Below are positions 7,589-15,829 of a DNA stretch of 64,000 bases, in pieces. This stretch comes from Brevibacillus porteri (lineage in GTDB: Bacteria > Bacillota > Bacilli > Brevibacillales > Brevibacillaceae). The stretch is taken from NCBI RefSeq assembly GCF_003013475.1, contig NZ_PXZO01000018.1:1-64000 (forward strand). Reading direction: 5' to 3'. The notes under the pieces were generated by a model, which did no database searches, was not told the DNA's origin, and saw nothing but the letters and a program-made list of their open reading frames with translations. A program made the position numbers and the translations under genes. Positions within the stretch are counted from its first letter, which is position 1. Each line of letters opens with the position of its first letter.

Positions 7589-9421
7589 ATGTGCGGAATC
7601 GTTGGATATATTGGAAATAAACAAGCGCAAGACATCGTGATCGGAGGACTTCGCAAGCTGGAGTATCGCGGCTATGATTCAGCAGGGGTCGCTGTCGTGA
7701 ATGCAAACGGATTGGAGTACTCAAAAGCTCAGGGTCGACTGGCTGTTCTCGAAGGTCGTTTGGAGTCGAATCCATTAGCTGGTTCTATGGGAATCGGGCA
7801 TACGCGTTGGGCGACACACGGAAAACCGTCTGACGAGAACTCCCACCCACACACAGACGAGAAATCGGCTTTTGCAGTCGTTCACAACGGGATCATCGAA
7901 AACTTCCTGCCATTGAAAGAAGAGCTGCTGGAAAAAGGCTACACGTTCACTTCTGAGACAGATACCGAGGTTATCGCTCACTTGCTCGCTGACATGTACG
8001 ACGGCGATATCGTTTCTACAGCGCGTCGTGCTGTTCAACGCATGCGTGGTGCCTATGCATTGGGAATCATGACAGAGCACGAGCCAGATAAGCTGGTAGC
8101 GATTCGTTTGGCTAGCCCGTTGGTAGTTGGTGTGGGTCAAGGCGAGAGCTTTATCGGTTCCGATATCCCGGCTATTTTGGAGCATACACGTGACGTGTAC
8201 ATTTTGAACGAAGGCGAAATGGCTGTATTGACTCGCGATGGTGTGGAACTGATGAACGCAGAGACCGGCGAGAAAATCGAGCGGGAACTGTTCCATGTCG
8301 AGTGGGATCTGGTACAAGCGGAAAAAGGCGGATATGATTCCTTTATGCTCAAGGAAATGCACGAGCAGCCTCAAGCTGTTCGCGATACCATGGGTGCCCG
8401 CATTGACGAGGACAACAAGCGAGTGATTTTGCCTGAGCTGAAAATGAGCGATGTGGAGCTGGCGACGTACGATCGCATCTACATCGTGGCATGCGGTACT
8501 TCTATGCACGCAGGTCTCGTCGGTAAGGATGTTATCGAAAAATGGACTCGCGTACCTGTAGAGGTAGCAGTCGCTTCCGAGTTCCGTTACCGTGATCCGA
8601 TCTACACAGACAAGACACTGATGATCGTCATCAGCCAATCTGGTGAGACAGCAGACACGCTGGCTGCGCTGCGTGAGGCGAAGAAGAGCAACGTGAAGGT
8701 ATTGGCTATCACCAACGTGGTAGGCAGCTCTGTAGCTCGTGAAGCTGACGAAGTGATCTTTACGTGGGCGGGCCCAGAAGTAGCGGTAGCATCTACGAAA
8801 GCATACACCTCCCAAGTCGTTGCCCTGTACTTGTTCAGCCTGTATCTGGCTCAAGTAAAAGGCACCATGGCGGCTGCTGAGGTTGCTGAGGTTGTTGAGC
8901 ACCTGAGCGAGATCCCTGGCAAAATCGCTTCCATGCTGAATGACGATGATCAAATTCGTCGCTTTGCAGAGGGCACAAAAGAGGTAAGCAGCCTGTTCTT
9001 CATCGGCCGCAGCCTCGACTATGCGGTATCGCTGGAAGGCTCTCTGAAGCTGAAGGAAATCTCCTACATTCACTCCGAGGCGTATCCAGCAGGTGAGCTG
9101 AAGCACGGTACACTTGCGCTGATTGAAGATAATGTTCCAGTTGTAGCTTTGGCTACGCAACCAGACATCTACGAAAAAACGGTAAGCAACATCGTGGAAG
9201 TAAAAGCTCGCGGCGCTCATGTACTGGGCTTTGCGACTGAAGGCAACCACGACCTGGCGAAGAGTGTGGATGAGGTCATTTACATGCCAGCCACACTGCC
9301 AATGCTCACACCGATTCTGACCGTCATTCCATTGCAATTGCTTGCTTACTACGCTTCTGTCGCTCGTGGCCTTGACGTGGATAAACCACGGAACTTGGCG
9401 AAGAGTGTGACGGTTGAGTAG
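7589..9421 (+). CDS. glmS: Glutamine-fructose-6-phosphate aminotransferase
   Basis: Makes glucosamine-6-phosphate from fructose-6-phosphate and glutamine, the entry step of the hexosamine pathway. The 610-residue protein starts MCGIVGYIG, so that Cys2 becomes the N-terminal nucleophile of the glutaminase domain (about 1-220). Two SIS isomerase domains follow (CGTSMHA..., SQSGETADT and the C-terminal LAKSVTVE tail). The start is fixed by Cys2 and by GGAAGGGG upstream. Its 3' end is the known TnsD target of Tn7-like elements, and such an element sits 25 bp downstream. Confidence 0.97.
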   Translation: MCGIVGYIGNKQAQDIVIGGLRKLEYRGYDSAGVAVVNANGLEYSKAQGRLAVLEGRLESNPLAGSMGIGHTRWATHGKPSDENSHPHTDEKSAFAVVHNGIIENFLPLKEELLEKGYTFTSETDTEVIAHLLADMYDGDIVSTARRAVQRMRGAYALGIMTEHEPDKLVAIRLASPLVVGVGQGESFIGSDIPAILEHTRDVYILNEGEMAVLTRDGVELMNAETGEKIERELFHVEWDLVQAEKGGYDSFMLKEMHEQPQAVRDTMGARIDEDNKRVILPELKMSDVELATYDRIYIVACGTSMHAGLVGKDVIEKWTRVPVEVAVASEFRYRDPIYTDKTLMIVISQSGETADTLAALREAKKSNVKVLAITNVVGSSVAREADEVIFTWAGPEVAVASTKAYTSQVVALYLFSLYLAQVKGTMAAAEVAEVVEHLSEIPGKIASMLNDDDQIRRFAEGTKEVSSLFFIGRSLDYAVSLEGSLKLKEISYIHSEAYPAGELKHGTLALIEDNVPVVALATQPDIYEKTVSNIVEVKARGAHVLGFATEGNHDLAKSVDEVIYMPATLPMLTPILTVIPLQLLAYYASVARGLDVDKPRNLAKSVTVE

Positions 9422-9455
9422 GGTAGAAGAATAAGAACATCCTTTTTGTTCGATG

Positions 9456-9539
9456 AAAATAATGTTTTAGACTCAGAAAATAAAGTATTAGACTAAGAAA
9501 ATAATGTTGTAGACTGTGAAAATAATGTATTAGACTGAG
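9456..9539 (+). repeat. Four tandem 21-bp repeats, Tn7R-like TnsB site array
   Basis: Units at 9456-9476, 9477-9497, 9498-9518 and 9519-9539 share the core AATAATGTNTTAGACT with few changes. Spacing of exactly 21 bp puts them on the same helix face every two turns. Tn7R is known to hold four overlapping 22-bp TnsB sites, which is the basis of the interpretation. Confidence 0.82.
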
Positions 9540-9621
9540 TAAATGGGCTATTATGGTAGTAACGGCTCTACTATTACGTCAACAGATCTTACAGCATAGA
9601 CTTACATCATGACTCCATTTT

Positions 9622-9649
9622 GGGGCTGCCTTCGGGTGGCTCCTTTTTT
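9622..9649 (+). terminator. Terminator between right end and tnsA
   Basis: GGGGCTGCC and GGTGGCTCC pair along nine positions (three G-T pairs) around a TTCG tetraloop, followed by six T. It probably stops read-through from glmS and shields tnsA, since no terminator lies between glmS and 9447. Confidence 0.75.
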
Positions 9650-9678
9650 ATTTTTGAATATGAGTTAGGAGTGAGCAA

Positions 9679-10050
9679 ATGGCCAAGCGCAAACGGCAAA
9701 TTACTGGTGCCAAGATCGAAAAATATATAAAAGAAGGTAGAGGTCAAGGAATCGGTAAAGACTATTTGCCTTGGCTGGAGATACAAGATGTTCCATCTGA
9801 TGGCAGAGCAACTCGCGGTAAAGGATGGACAACCAATCGACGGCATGAATTTATGTCGGACCTCGAAAGAGATTACTTCTACATCCTTGATTTTTCTGAT
9901 GAGGTCACTGATATAAGGGAACAGTATCCTCTTCTTCCACTTGAGGAAACAATGATAATTGCAGAGGAAATCGGTGTGAAGCATCCCATGATTCGACATA
10001 CGGGAGAGCCGGTCGTGATGACTACAGATATTCTAATTAACAAGTTTTAG
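9679..10050 (+). pseudogene. tnsA: Truncated TnsA transposon endonuclease (N-terminal part)
   Basis: TnsA cuts the 5' ends of Tn7-type transposons together with TnsB. This 123-residue product carries the start of the family: a basic N-terminus (MAKRKRQIT), the KDYLPWLEIQDVPS segment, the active-site glutamate in SDLERDYFYIL, and IREQYPLLP. It reaches the second active-site acid in VMTTDILI and stops four residues later. Complete TnsA proteins have about 270 residues, so the catalytic lysine and the whole C-terminal TnsC-binding domain are missing. AGGAG lies about 9 bases before the ATG. The stop overlaps a GTTTTAGACT motif also found in the end repeats. An inactive relic. Confidence 0.85.
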
Positions 10051-10219
10051 ACTTGGGTCGTTAAACTAACGTGCAGGATAACGCTGTTACCTGTTGAAAT
10101 AAATCGTTGCATGAAATCGTTCGTTTCTCTCAAGAGATGGAGAACTAGTCGATTTTTTATATCGCTACATAGGTATTATCATTAACACTAGAAAAGAAAA
10201 TCCTATTCTTTTTTAAGAG
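10051..10219. other. No gene seen in the left half of the 10051-10683 gap
   Basis: AT-rich sequence after the tnsA truncation. The lost tnsB/tnsC/tniQ block would be expected here; no fragment of those proteins could be recognised in any frame. The right half of the gap holds the inverted repeat at 10220 and the operator-like site at 10601. Confidence 0.5.
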
Positions 10220-10264
10220 AAAAGGCCTCACCTGAGAGAGAAGAGCCCCCAGGTAAGGCCTTTT
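10220..10264. terminator. Bidirectional terminator-like inverted repeat
   Basis: AAAAGGCCT-C-ACCTG and CAGGT-A-AGGCCTTTT form a long stem with A and T tracts on both sides. It lies in the gene-poor stretch inside the element. Confidence 0.8.
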
Positions 10265-10600
10265 CGTCTGTTCAGCGTTTTGCACCCGAACATCCAACAA
10301 TCACATTACAACCATAAGTAGAATCAATTTGGACAGAAATATTAATAGAGAAGCCTTACGTCCGTCAATTTTAAACGCATAATTTAGTGGCGTTCTCGTG
10401 GTGACCTCCTTCAGTAGAATCCAAAGTAGAAGCCGCACGATCCCTCTGCTGAACGTTGCGATGGAATGAAAAATGGTATTCATCATCTTGGATTGGATCA
10501 AGCAAATAGCACCAATTCAGGAGAATACGCTGTGCATGCGATACCAGAGCGCTCCGCCTAATGTCATTGTTTCGGCAAATCTTGAAGGGTGATAGCTTTT

Positions 10601-10615
10601 TGTAAAATATTTACA
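10601..10615 (+). promoter_or_regulatory. Palindromic operator-like site before the HTH/TPR gene
   Basis: TGTAAA-ATA-TTTACA is a perfect dyad. A further TGTAAAATAT copy follows at 10631-10640, 30 bp away (about three helix turns). Both precede the regulator gene and could be its own binding sites; this is inference. Confidence 0.45.
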
Positions 10616-10683
10616 TTTGTTCGAGCCTTCTGTAAAATATAGGAAGTTTGGTGTTTCTTGTGTTAAGGAGGAGTAGATGTAAT

Positions 10684-12093
10684 ATGGGGGAAGGTAAGAC
10701 AGTTCAACGATCATTACGATCAGAGATTGAACATCATCTGAAAGAACGTGGTTACACACTGACTAGACTTAGCGAGATAACAGGTATTAATCAGGGAGTA
10801 TTGAGCGACCTCTTAAATCGAATTCCACCCCGGGCAATGACGATTGGTCACTTGGATGCATTTGCTCATGCGTTTGAGCAATCTTAAGGGTGGCTGTACG
10901 AATTGTACGCGGCAGAGTGTTTTGTGGAAGGAAGGGTGTCGCGATCAAGGGTTATCCCCTACCTGGTTCGGTGCGCGGAAATTGGTCGGCGGGATTGTAT
11001 TGATTCGATTGTCTCGAAGCTACTGGACAATCAGAAAAATACATCCATTCTCTTTCTGGTAGCCGAGCAACTCTTTACTAAAGGGAAACGTAAGGAGTCT
11101 GTTCTTTTTTATCAGCTCGTCATTGATACGGATAAAAACAGTCACAATGAGCGCTTTGTCATCGCACAGTATCGATTATTTCGAGCTGTACAAGGTACCG
11201 ATTCCGAGAAAAATTGGGGGGCTGTCATACAATTTGATCCATATCGAAAGAGACTGCCGGAAAACTATCAATTAGATGCCCTATTACAGCTTGCCAATGT
11301 ATGCTTTTCGCTTCACAAATGGAAGGAAGTAGAGCGTTATGCAGATGAGCTAAGAGAGTTGGCAACTGCTGTTTATCAGAATGAGTTGCGTGGGCGAAAA
11401 ATCAACAGAAAAATCCTTCCGCTGAAGACAGAGCGGCATTTAGTTGTATACTACGGTCAGGGATTCCTTTTGAAGAGTGCTGCCCTGGAAAAGCAAGGAT
11501 TGTACGAAGAAGCGAAGGATTATATCTCTGGTTATGCTGATCTGAGTGGGTTTGAACTATTGGATGAAACAGGACGTGTAGAGGTAGACAAGTTTCGACT
11601 GTGGGCAACGGCTAATCGCTATACGTTGGATGTCCTCTTGGGTGACATCGATGTTCTGCCTACTTACACTCGTTTTCTTATCGATCACCCAAAAGAGATC
11701 CTTTCTGGCCTAATAGCCATTATGGAATCGGCCAATAAACATGGATTTTTAGTGGATGGGATTCTCAGACAATTTTCAAGTCAAATTAATAATTTTAACG
11801 ATTACGATAACCTCATCCAGACAGATCGTTATTTTCGTTTTCGATATGAGCTAGCTATGTATCGACTTCACAATGGCCAGTACGTGAGCGGAATGGAGGA
11901 TACTTTACACTGCTTGGTTTTATCGACTATCATGAAGAATGACAGTGGCTTCATACGTTGCGTTACACTATTCGAAGCTTTCCGATCACATGCAACAGAT
12001 CAACAAACAAGGGAGTACAAGCGAATCATGGAGGGGATACGAAATGAAGAGGTCGATTTTGCTATCAATAGCTTTAGTTTTGGGACTGTGTAG
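10684..12093 (+). pseudogene. RRNPP-type HTH/TPR regulator interrupted by an in-frame stop
   Basis: The reading frame from ATG 10684 (AAGGAGGAG upstream) encodes an XRE-type helix-turn-helix (YTLTRLSEITGINQGVLSDLL). It meets TAA at 10885-10887 and then continues in the same frame for another 400 residues of TPR-type helical repeats to 12093. A one-base change would restore about 469 residues, the size of HTH-TPR regulators that bind secreted peptides (Rap, NprR, PlcR group). After the stop, AAGGGTGG lies 9 bases before a TTG at 10903, so the TPR part might be reinitiated separately. A Phr-like peptide gene overlaps its 3' end, as in rap-phr pairs. No close named homologue was recognised. Confidence 0.7.
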
Positions 12094-12166
12094 CAGCGTC
12101 ACGAGTAGCCAAACAGCAATTCCTAAAGAAACCGTTATACAATATGAACACGGTGTTGGTGGGTAA
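12044..12166 (+). CDS. Phr-like secreted signalling peptide precursor
   Basis: A 40-residue product: MKR, a hydrophobic stretch SILLSIALVLGLCSSV, a short polar region SSQTAIPKE and the tail TVIQYEHGVGG. This is the design of Phr/NprX precursors, which are exported and cut near the C-terminus to give 5-8-residue signals. GAGGGG lies 7 bases before the ATG. It overlaps the last 50 bases of the HTH/TPR gene in another frame and ends at a terminator. The mature peptide is unknown; sequence around QYEHGVGG is the best guess. Confidence 0.7.
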   Translation: MKRSILLSIALVLGLCSSVTSSQTAIPKETVIQYEHGVGG

Positions 12167-12178
12167 CCACCGAAGGTA

Positions 12179-12207
12179 ATCATCCTCTTTTGAGGATGAT
12201 TTTTTTA
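12179..12207 (+). terminator. Terminator of the regulator-peptide pair
   Basis: ATCATCCTC, TTTT loop, GAGGATGAT, then seven T. Confidence 0.92.
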
Positions 12208-12260
12208 CTATTCAAATTTTATCAACCGCCCACTTCCTGAATGTTAGTATATAGTTATAA

Positions 12261-12605
12261 ATGTACTTTATTGTAATAAAATGGGAGGTGATAACCATAG
12301 GAGCTATTGCCTATAAAAAGGGCGTCCCACCCCTTCACCAGGTTAAAGGAACGCCCACAAGAGGAGCAGTTACAGCTCCTACAAGTAAATGTACCACGCT
12401 ACCTTTAGATCGGGAAGGAGGAACTAATCAGGATATAGAACATTTGAAAACCATTGTGGAAAAATTGCGGGAACAACTGGTGGAACTGTTTTTAGAGAAG
12501 AATGATTTGTTGCATGAAGACGTCGTGGAATTAAGCCAACGATTGGATCAATACATTCTAGTCATTCAATCAAAAATGATGAAGAAAGAATGTGAACAAG
12601 CGTAG
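12261..12605 (+). CDS. Spo0E-like aspartyl-phosphate phosphatase (start uncertain)
   Basis: The C-terminal 60 residues are a clear Spo0E-family domain: IEHLKTIVEKLREQL, an acidic turn, then VVELSQRLDQYILVIQSK with the conserved S-Q-x-L-D. Such proteins dephosphorylate Spo0A~P. The open frame begins at 12261, but its first 55 residues do not resemble the family. The best ribosome binding site (GGGAAGGAGGAAC, 12411-12423) lies just before the domain, where no ATG/GTG/TTG is correctly placed; TTG at 12444 would give a standard 53-residue protein. The true start may have been lost by mutation. It follows the Rap/Phr-like pair, so two kinds of phosphorelay or quorum genes are cargo of the same element. 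Confidence 0.6.
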   Translation: MYFIVIKWEVITIGAIAYKKGVPPLHQVKGTPTRGAVTAPTSKCTTLPLDREGGTNQDIEHLKTIVEKLREQLVELFLEKNDLLHEDVVELSQRLDQYILVIQSKMMKKECEQA

Positions 12606-12704
12606 TAAGGGAAAAATCTAGCGTCATCCCCTTAGAACAGGTAGATTCATAGAAGAAAAACATGTAAAAGAACGCACCAAATTAAATGTTAGGAGGATAA
12701 TTAA

Positions 12705-13716
12705 GTGAAGAAATACTTCTAACTTTACTCGCTTTCGTTGTGCTCTTAATAAGTCCATCTGGTTCGTATGCGGAAAATTCTAACGAAAACATCGAAGAAA
12801 GAATAGAAAGAGGTGAACTAAAAAAACTTCCTTCAACGGAAATTGAACTTACTATTGATTCTGGTATAGGTGAACTTTTAAGCGCAGAGGAACTTTCTTC
12901 AATTCATCTAGCGGCAATAGAAGAACTTGAAGATGAAACCGGAGAAAAACTAGACAAGAATTTCGAAATATCAGAGCATGATGTTCAGGAGTTACATCTG
13001 GAAGAAAATACAGATGAGGAAGTCTCCCTACGTTCAAAAACAGGAGGTTCAGGTGTTAAACTTGTAGCGGGTCTGATAATAGATGAACGAAACAAAGAAA
13101 TCGTTTCGTATATAGAAATTGAGGATATCAATGTTGCCAGGGTGGCAATGATTACCAGGAAAGTAACATTGGAGTCTTCAACTAATCGGAAACGATCATA
13201 CCGTGATGAAGATGTTTTTCACTACACCTTTACAGCTCCCGAAATAAAAAAAAGAGCAATGAAAGTAAGCGATCCAGTCAGCATTGCAGATACAAATTTT
13301 TGGCGGACTGTAAGCACGTCATTAGCAACATGGCCCAATGGGAAAACCGATGCAGACCATAAGGTAGGAAAAGAATTTTTGCTTAACAAAAAGGGTATCG
13401 AATATCCTAAGTATAGAGACGCTCATAGTAGAATAAAAATGTTTGAGCCTGATGAAGCAGACCTCGCTTGACTTCCTAAATCCCAGCGAGAGATCCAGGA
13501 GTTAGGAAGGAATATATTAAATGGTATGAGAATAAATATGGTGTACCAAATTTTAATTGGAGCGATGTAGATATCCACCATATTATTCCATTGGCTTATG
13601 GTGGGTACAATGACTTTGACAACTTGATTCCATTACCAGAGGATTTTCATAGGCAGGAAGTTACCCCTTGGTGGGCATCTTATGGTAAGTACATACCAGA
13701 TGGAGATGACTACTAA
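12705..13716 (+). pseudogene. Secreted HNH nuclease toxin, broken by frameshifts and a stop
   Basis: AGGAGG sits 8 bases before GTG 12705 (VKKYF), which soon hits a stop. A one-base shift restores a signal peptide (LTLLAFVVLLISPSGSYA) and 243 residues of an acidic N-terminal region, ending at TGA 13469-13471. The same frame continues briefly (LPKSQREIQE), then another one-base shift near 13500 opens the C-terminal nuclease part: KEYIKWYENKYGVPNF, the HNH-type core DVDIHHIIPLAYGGYNDFDN and LIPLPEDFH, ending at 13716. The joined product would be about 336 residues. The following SUKH gene is a typical partner of secreted nuclease toxins. Two shifts and one stop make it inactive. Confidence 0.78.
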
Positions 13717-13737
13717 AGCAGGAAAGGAGATCTGTTT

Positions 13738-14250
13738 TTGGAAGGAAATATTTGCTTAATGGCACTAGAGGGATTGAAAAGTCGGCTTGATAAAGACAAC
13801 ACACTGTTGGTGCAAAATCTACGAGGGGATGTGTATCAAGCAGCTTTTTCATTTAATACTCCAGCAACTGATTCTGAGATAGAAAAATTTACAAGAGTTA
13901 CAGGATGGAGCGTACCAGCAGATTTCCAAAAATTCATACAAATACACAATGGAGCTAGGCTCTTCCGGGACACAAAATATGGAGGTGGATATGAGCTATT
14001 AAGCCTAGAGAAAATTATACACAATCATCTTGATTATATGCCTAAACATTGGTATCCAATCTCTGTGAGCAATGGTGACTATATCTTTATTGATTCAAAT
14101 CGTGTAAAAGAAGGAAAAGCGCATTATTTAGTTCGCTTTGATCATGATGATGATGTTAATCCAGAAAATGGATCAACTATGAAGATGAATTTTGAAACTT
14201 GGTTCGAAAGATTAATAATTGCTCAAGGAACAGAGTTTTGGACTGGGTAA
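13738..14250 (+). CDS. SMI1/KNR4 (SUKH) family immunity protein
   Basis: A 170-residue cytoplasmic protein expected to neutralise the nuclease encoded just upstream. SUKH features: PATDSEIEKFTRVTGWSVPADF in the first third (the family's x-L-P-x-D-Y/F helix), then FIQIHNGARLF and the GGGYELLSLEKI strand. It starts at TTG 13738, with GGAG 8 bases upstream; ATG 13759 is possible. The frame is intact while the toxin is dead. Such genes can persist as defence against toxins of neighbours. The pairing is inferred from order and families. Confidence 0.8.
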   Translation: MEGNICLMALEGLKSRLDKDNTLLVQNLRGDVYQAAFSFNTPATDSEIEKFTRVTGWSVPADFQKFIQIHNGARLFRDTKYGGGYELLSLEKIIHNHLDYMPKHWYPISVSNGDYIFIDSNRVKEGKAHYLVRFDHDDDVNPENGSTMKMNFETWFERLIIAQGTEFWTG

Positions 14251-14777
14251 GTGGAAATAAAGAAGGGGCTGTTTCAAAAGTCGATTTTTTCGGCTGAGAG
14301 ACACCCCTCTTTTTAATATCGAAACCCTTCATACATCAACGTTTTTGAGGGACTTCTCTAGTTTTCTAGTTGTTTCGTCAGCTGTGACAGCTACGCTGGT
14401 TTTGTTAACGTGGGAATTTCGCGTTTTGCTGACGGCACTATAGTTAATTACATGATCGCTAAGGTCTTACCGTACAAATTTCGCATTTGGTTGGCGGTAC
14501 CCCCCTTGTAGAGAATAACGACTAGTTTCCATATTATTACATGCGTTTGCGGGTGGTATCAGCGACGCTGGTACTACCCCTAATTGTGAGATAAAACATG
14601 AAATAAAGCTTGGCACTATTGTTTGGAAAAATGCAGAGTAGTTGCAGTCATTCTAAGATAGGAGAAGGAAATGTGGAAATCGTATGGCAAGCCGAGCTCT
14701 GCGGATTATTGGAACTTTTGAATCTTTCCATCGTATTGGATAATTAAGGAATATATCAGGTGAAAGGAAGGGGTTCT
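14251..14777. other. Gene-free stretch with decayed repeats and an IS-end-like sequence
   Basis: GGGGCTGTTTCAAAAGTC at 14265-14282 resembles the terminal inverted repeat of several IS families, but no transposase fragment was recognised. Further on, AATTTCGC followed by a GGCGG/GACGG-TAC/CAC block recurs at 14415 and 14477, and a weaker copy at 14541 (period about 62-64 bp). GACGCTGG/TACGCTGG also recurs. No open frame with a ribosome binding site was found. Confidence 0.4.
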
Positions 14778-15159
14778 ATGTTGAAAGCTGAAGCACGGAG
14801 AGAAATAGACCTGACGGAGGATTACAAAGGAGTAAAGCTTTTTTCTAATCTAATTGGGAGCATTATTGGGCCTACTAGCGTATACAGCGACACTAGTAAA
14901 CACACCAGAATATTGGTTAGACGCGGGAACCCTCTTGATGGCACTTGCTTTTTCGTGTAGTTTAATTCATTTCATCATTGCAGGTAGTACTTTGTTCGTT
15001 CATAAGTATATTAGAAATTTTCCTTTGAAAAGGAAAATTGTTTCAATTGTTGCAGGAGTACTATGGTCTATTGGGTCAACCTGGTATCATGTGTTTACCC
15101 AACCAGAATTGTATGTTATTCCCGTATTAATTTTAGGCTGTTGTATATTGATATGCTAA
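14778..15159 (+). pseudogene. Small membrane protein, frameshifted
   Basis: GGAAGGGG precedes ATG 14778, which opens LKAEARREIDLTEDYKGVK. Near 14850 the frame shifts by one into GALLGLLAYTATLV and then three further hydrophobic segments (TLLMALAFSCSLIHFII, IVSIVAGVLWSIGSTWY, LYVIPVLILGCCILIC) to 15159. Neither part makes sense alone: the first runs out after the shift, and the second has a stop directly upstream in its own frame. The family is not recognised. The poly-T tract at 14840-14845 is a possible slip site. Confidence 0.5.
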
Positions 15160-15272
15160 TGAAATCACGGATAGCTCAAAACGGTCCCCTCAGATATGCG
15201 AGGGGATAGCACGAGAGTTGATCACATAATACGAACGGGCAGTATTCGCTATTGAAGGTTGGAGGGAAAGCA

Positions 15273-15785
15273 ATGTATGTAACTACGGATAGATTGATAA
15301 TCCGAAGTTTTGAATTAGAGGATTGGTCAACAGTTCTTGAATATACTGCGAACATAAGTGTTATGAAATATATACCTGAAGGAGTTTATAACAAAGAGAC
15401 AGTCAAAGAATTTATAAAGAAAAACATCGGCGAACAAGCCCAAAATTTCCCTGTTGTATTAAAGGATAATGGAAAGCTTATAGGTCATATTGTTTTTCAT
15501 AAATATTTTGGTGAGCATACATATGAAATTGGGTGGGTGTTCAATCCCAGCTTTCACAATCAAGGTTACGCTTCTGAAGCAGCATTAGCCATATTGAAAT
15601 ATGGATTCGAGGAACTGAATTTACATCGAATAATTGCAACTTGTCAGCCAGAGAATTTTCCATCATATCGGGTTATGGAGAAGATTGGAATGAGACGAGA
15701 AGGGTATTTCAAGAAATGTATTCCCCATGAAAATGAATGGTGGGATGAATATTACTACGCTATTTTGAAGGAAGAGTGGAACTAA
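15273..15785 (+). CDS. GNAT-family N-acetyltransferase (RimJ/RimL type)
   Basis: Transfers an acetyl group from acetyl-CoA to an amine; the substrate is unknown. The 170-residue protein starts TTDRLIIRSFELEDW like RimJ/RimL and ribosomal-protein or antibiotic acetyltransferases. It has YEIGWVFNPSFHNQGYASEA as the strand and acetyl-CoA loop (Q/R-x-x-G-x-A), then LNLHRIIATCQPEN and the closing SYRVMEKIGMRREG. GGAGGG precedes ATG 15273. It is the last gene before the left end of the Tn7-like element and is intact, unlike most of the cargo. Confidence 0.88.
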   Translation: MYVTTDRLIIRSFELEDWSTVLEYTANISVMKYIPEGVYNKETVKEFIKKNIGEQAQNFPVVLKDNGKLIGHIVFHKYFGEHTYEIGWVFNPSFHNQGYASEAALAILKYGFEELNLHRIIATCQPENFPSYRVMEKIGMRREGYFKKCIPHENEWWDEYYYAILKEEWN

Positions 15786-15829
15786 CGGTCTTCAACTATC
15801 GGATAACGATAGCTGAATAAAACATCGGT

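Noticed and set aside
7775..9337. 520-residue open frame antisense to glmS
   Set aside because: No ribosome binding site or recognisable domain; glmS on the other strand is unambiguous. A shadow of its codon use.
10301..10501. 66-residue minus-strand frame in the gap after tnsA
   Set aside because: Hydrophobic but with no suitable ribosome binding site at its start and no family resemblance; a GAAGGAGG inside the frame is not followed by a usable start.
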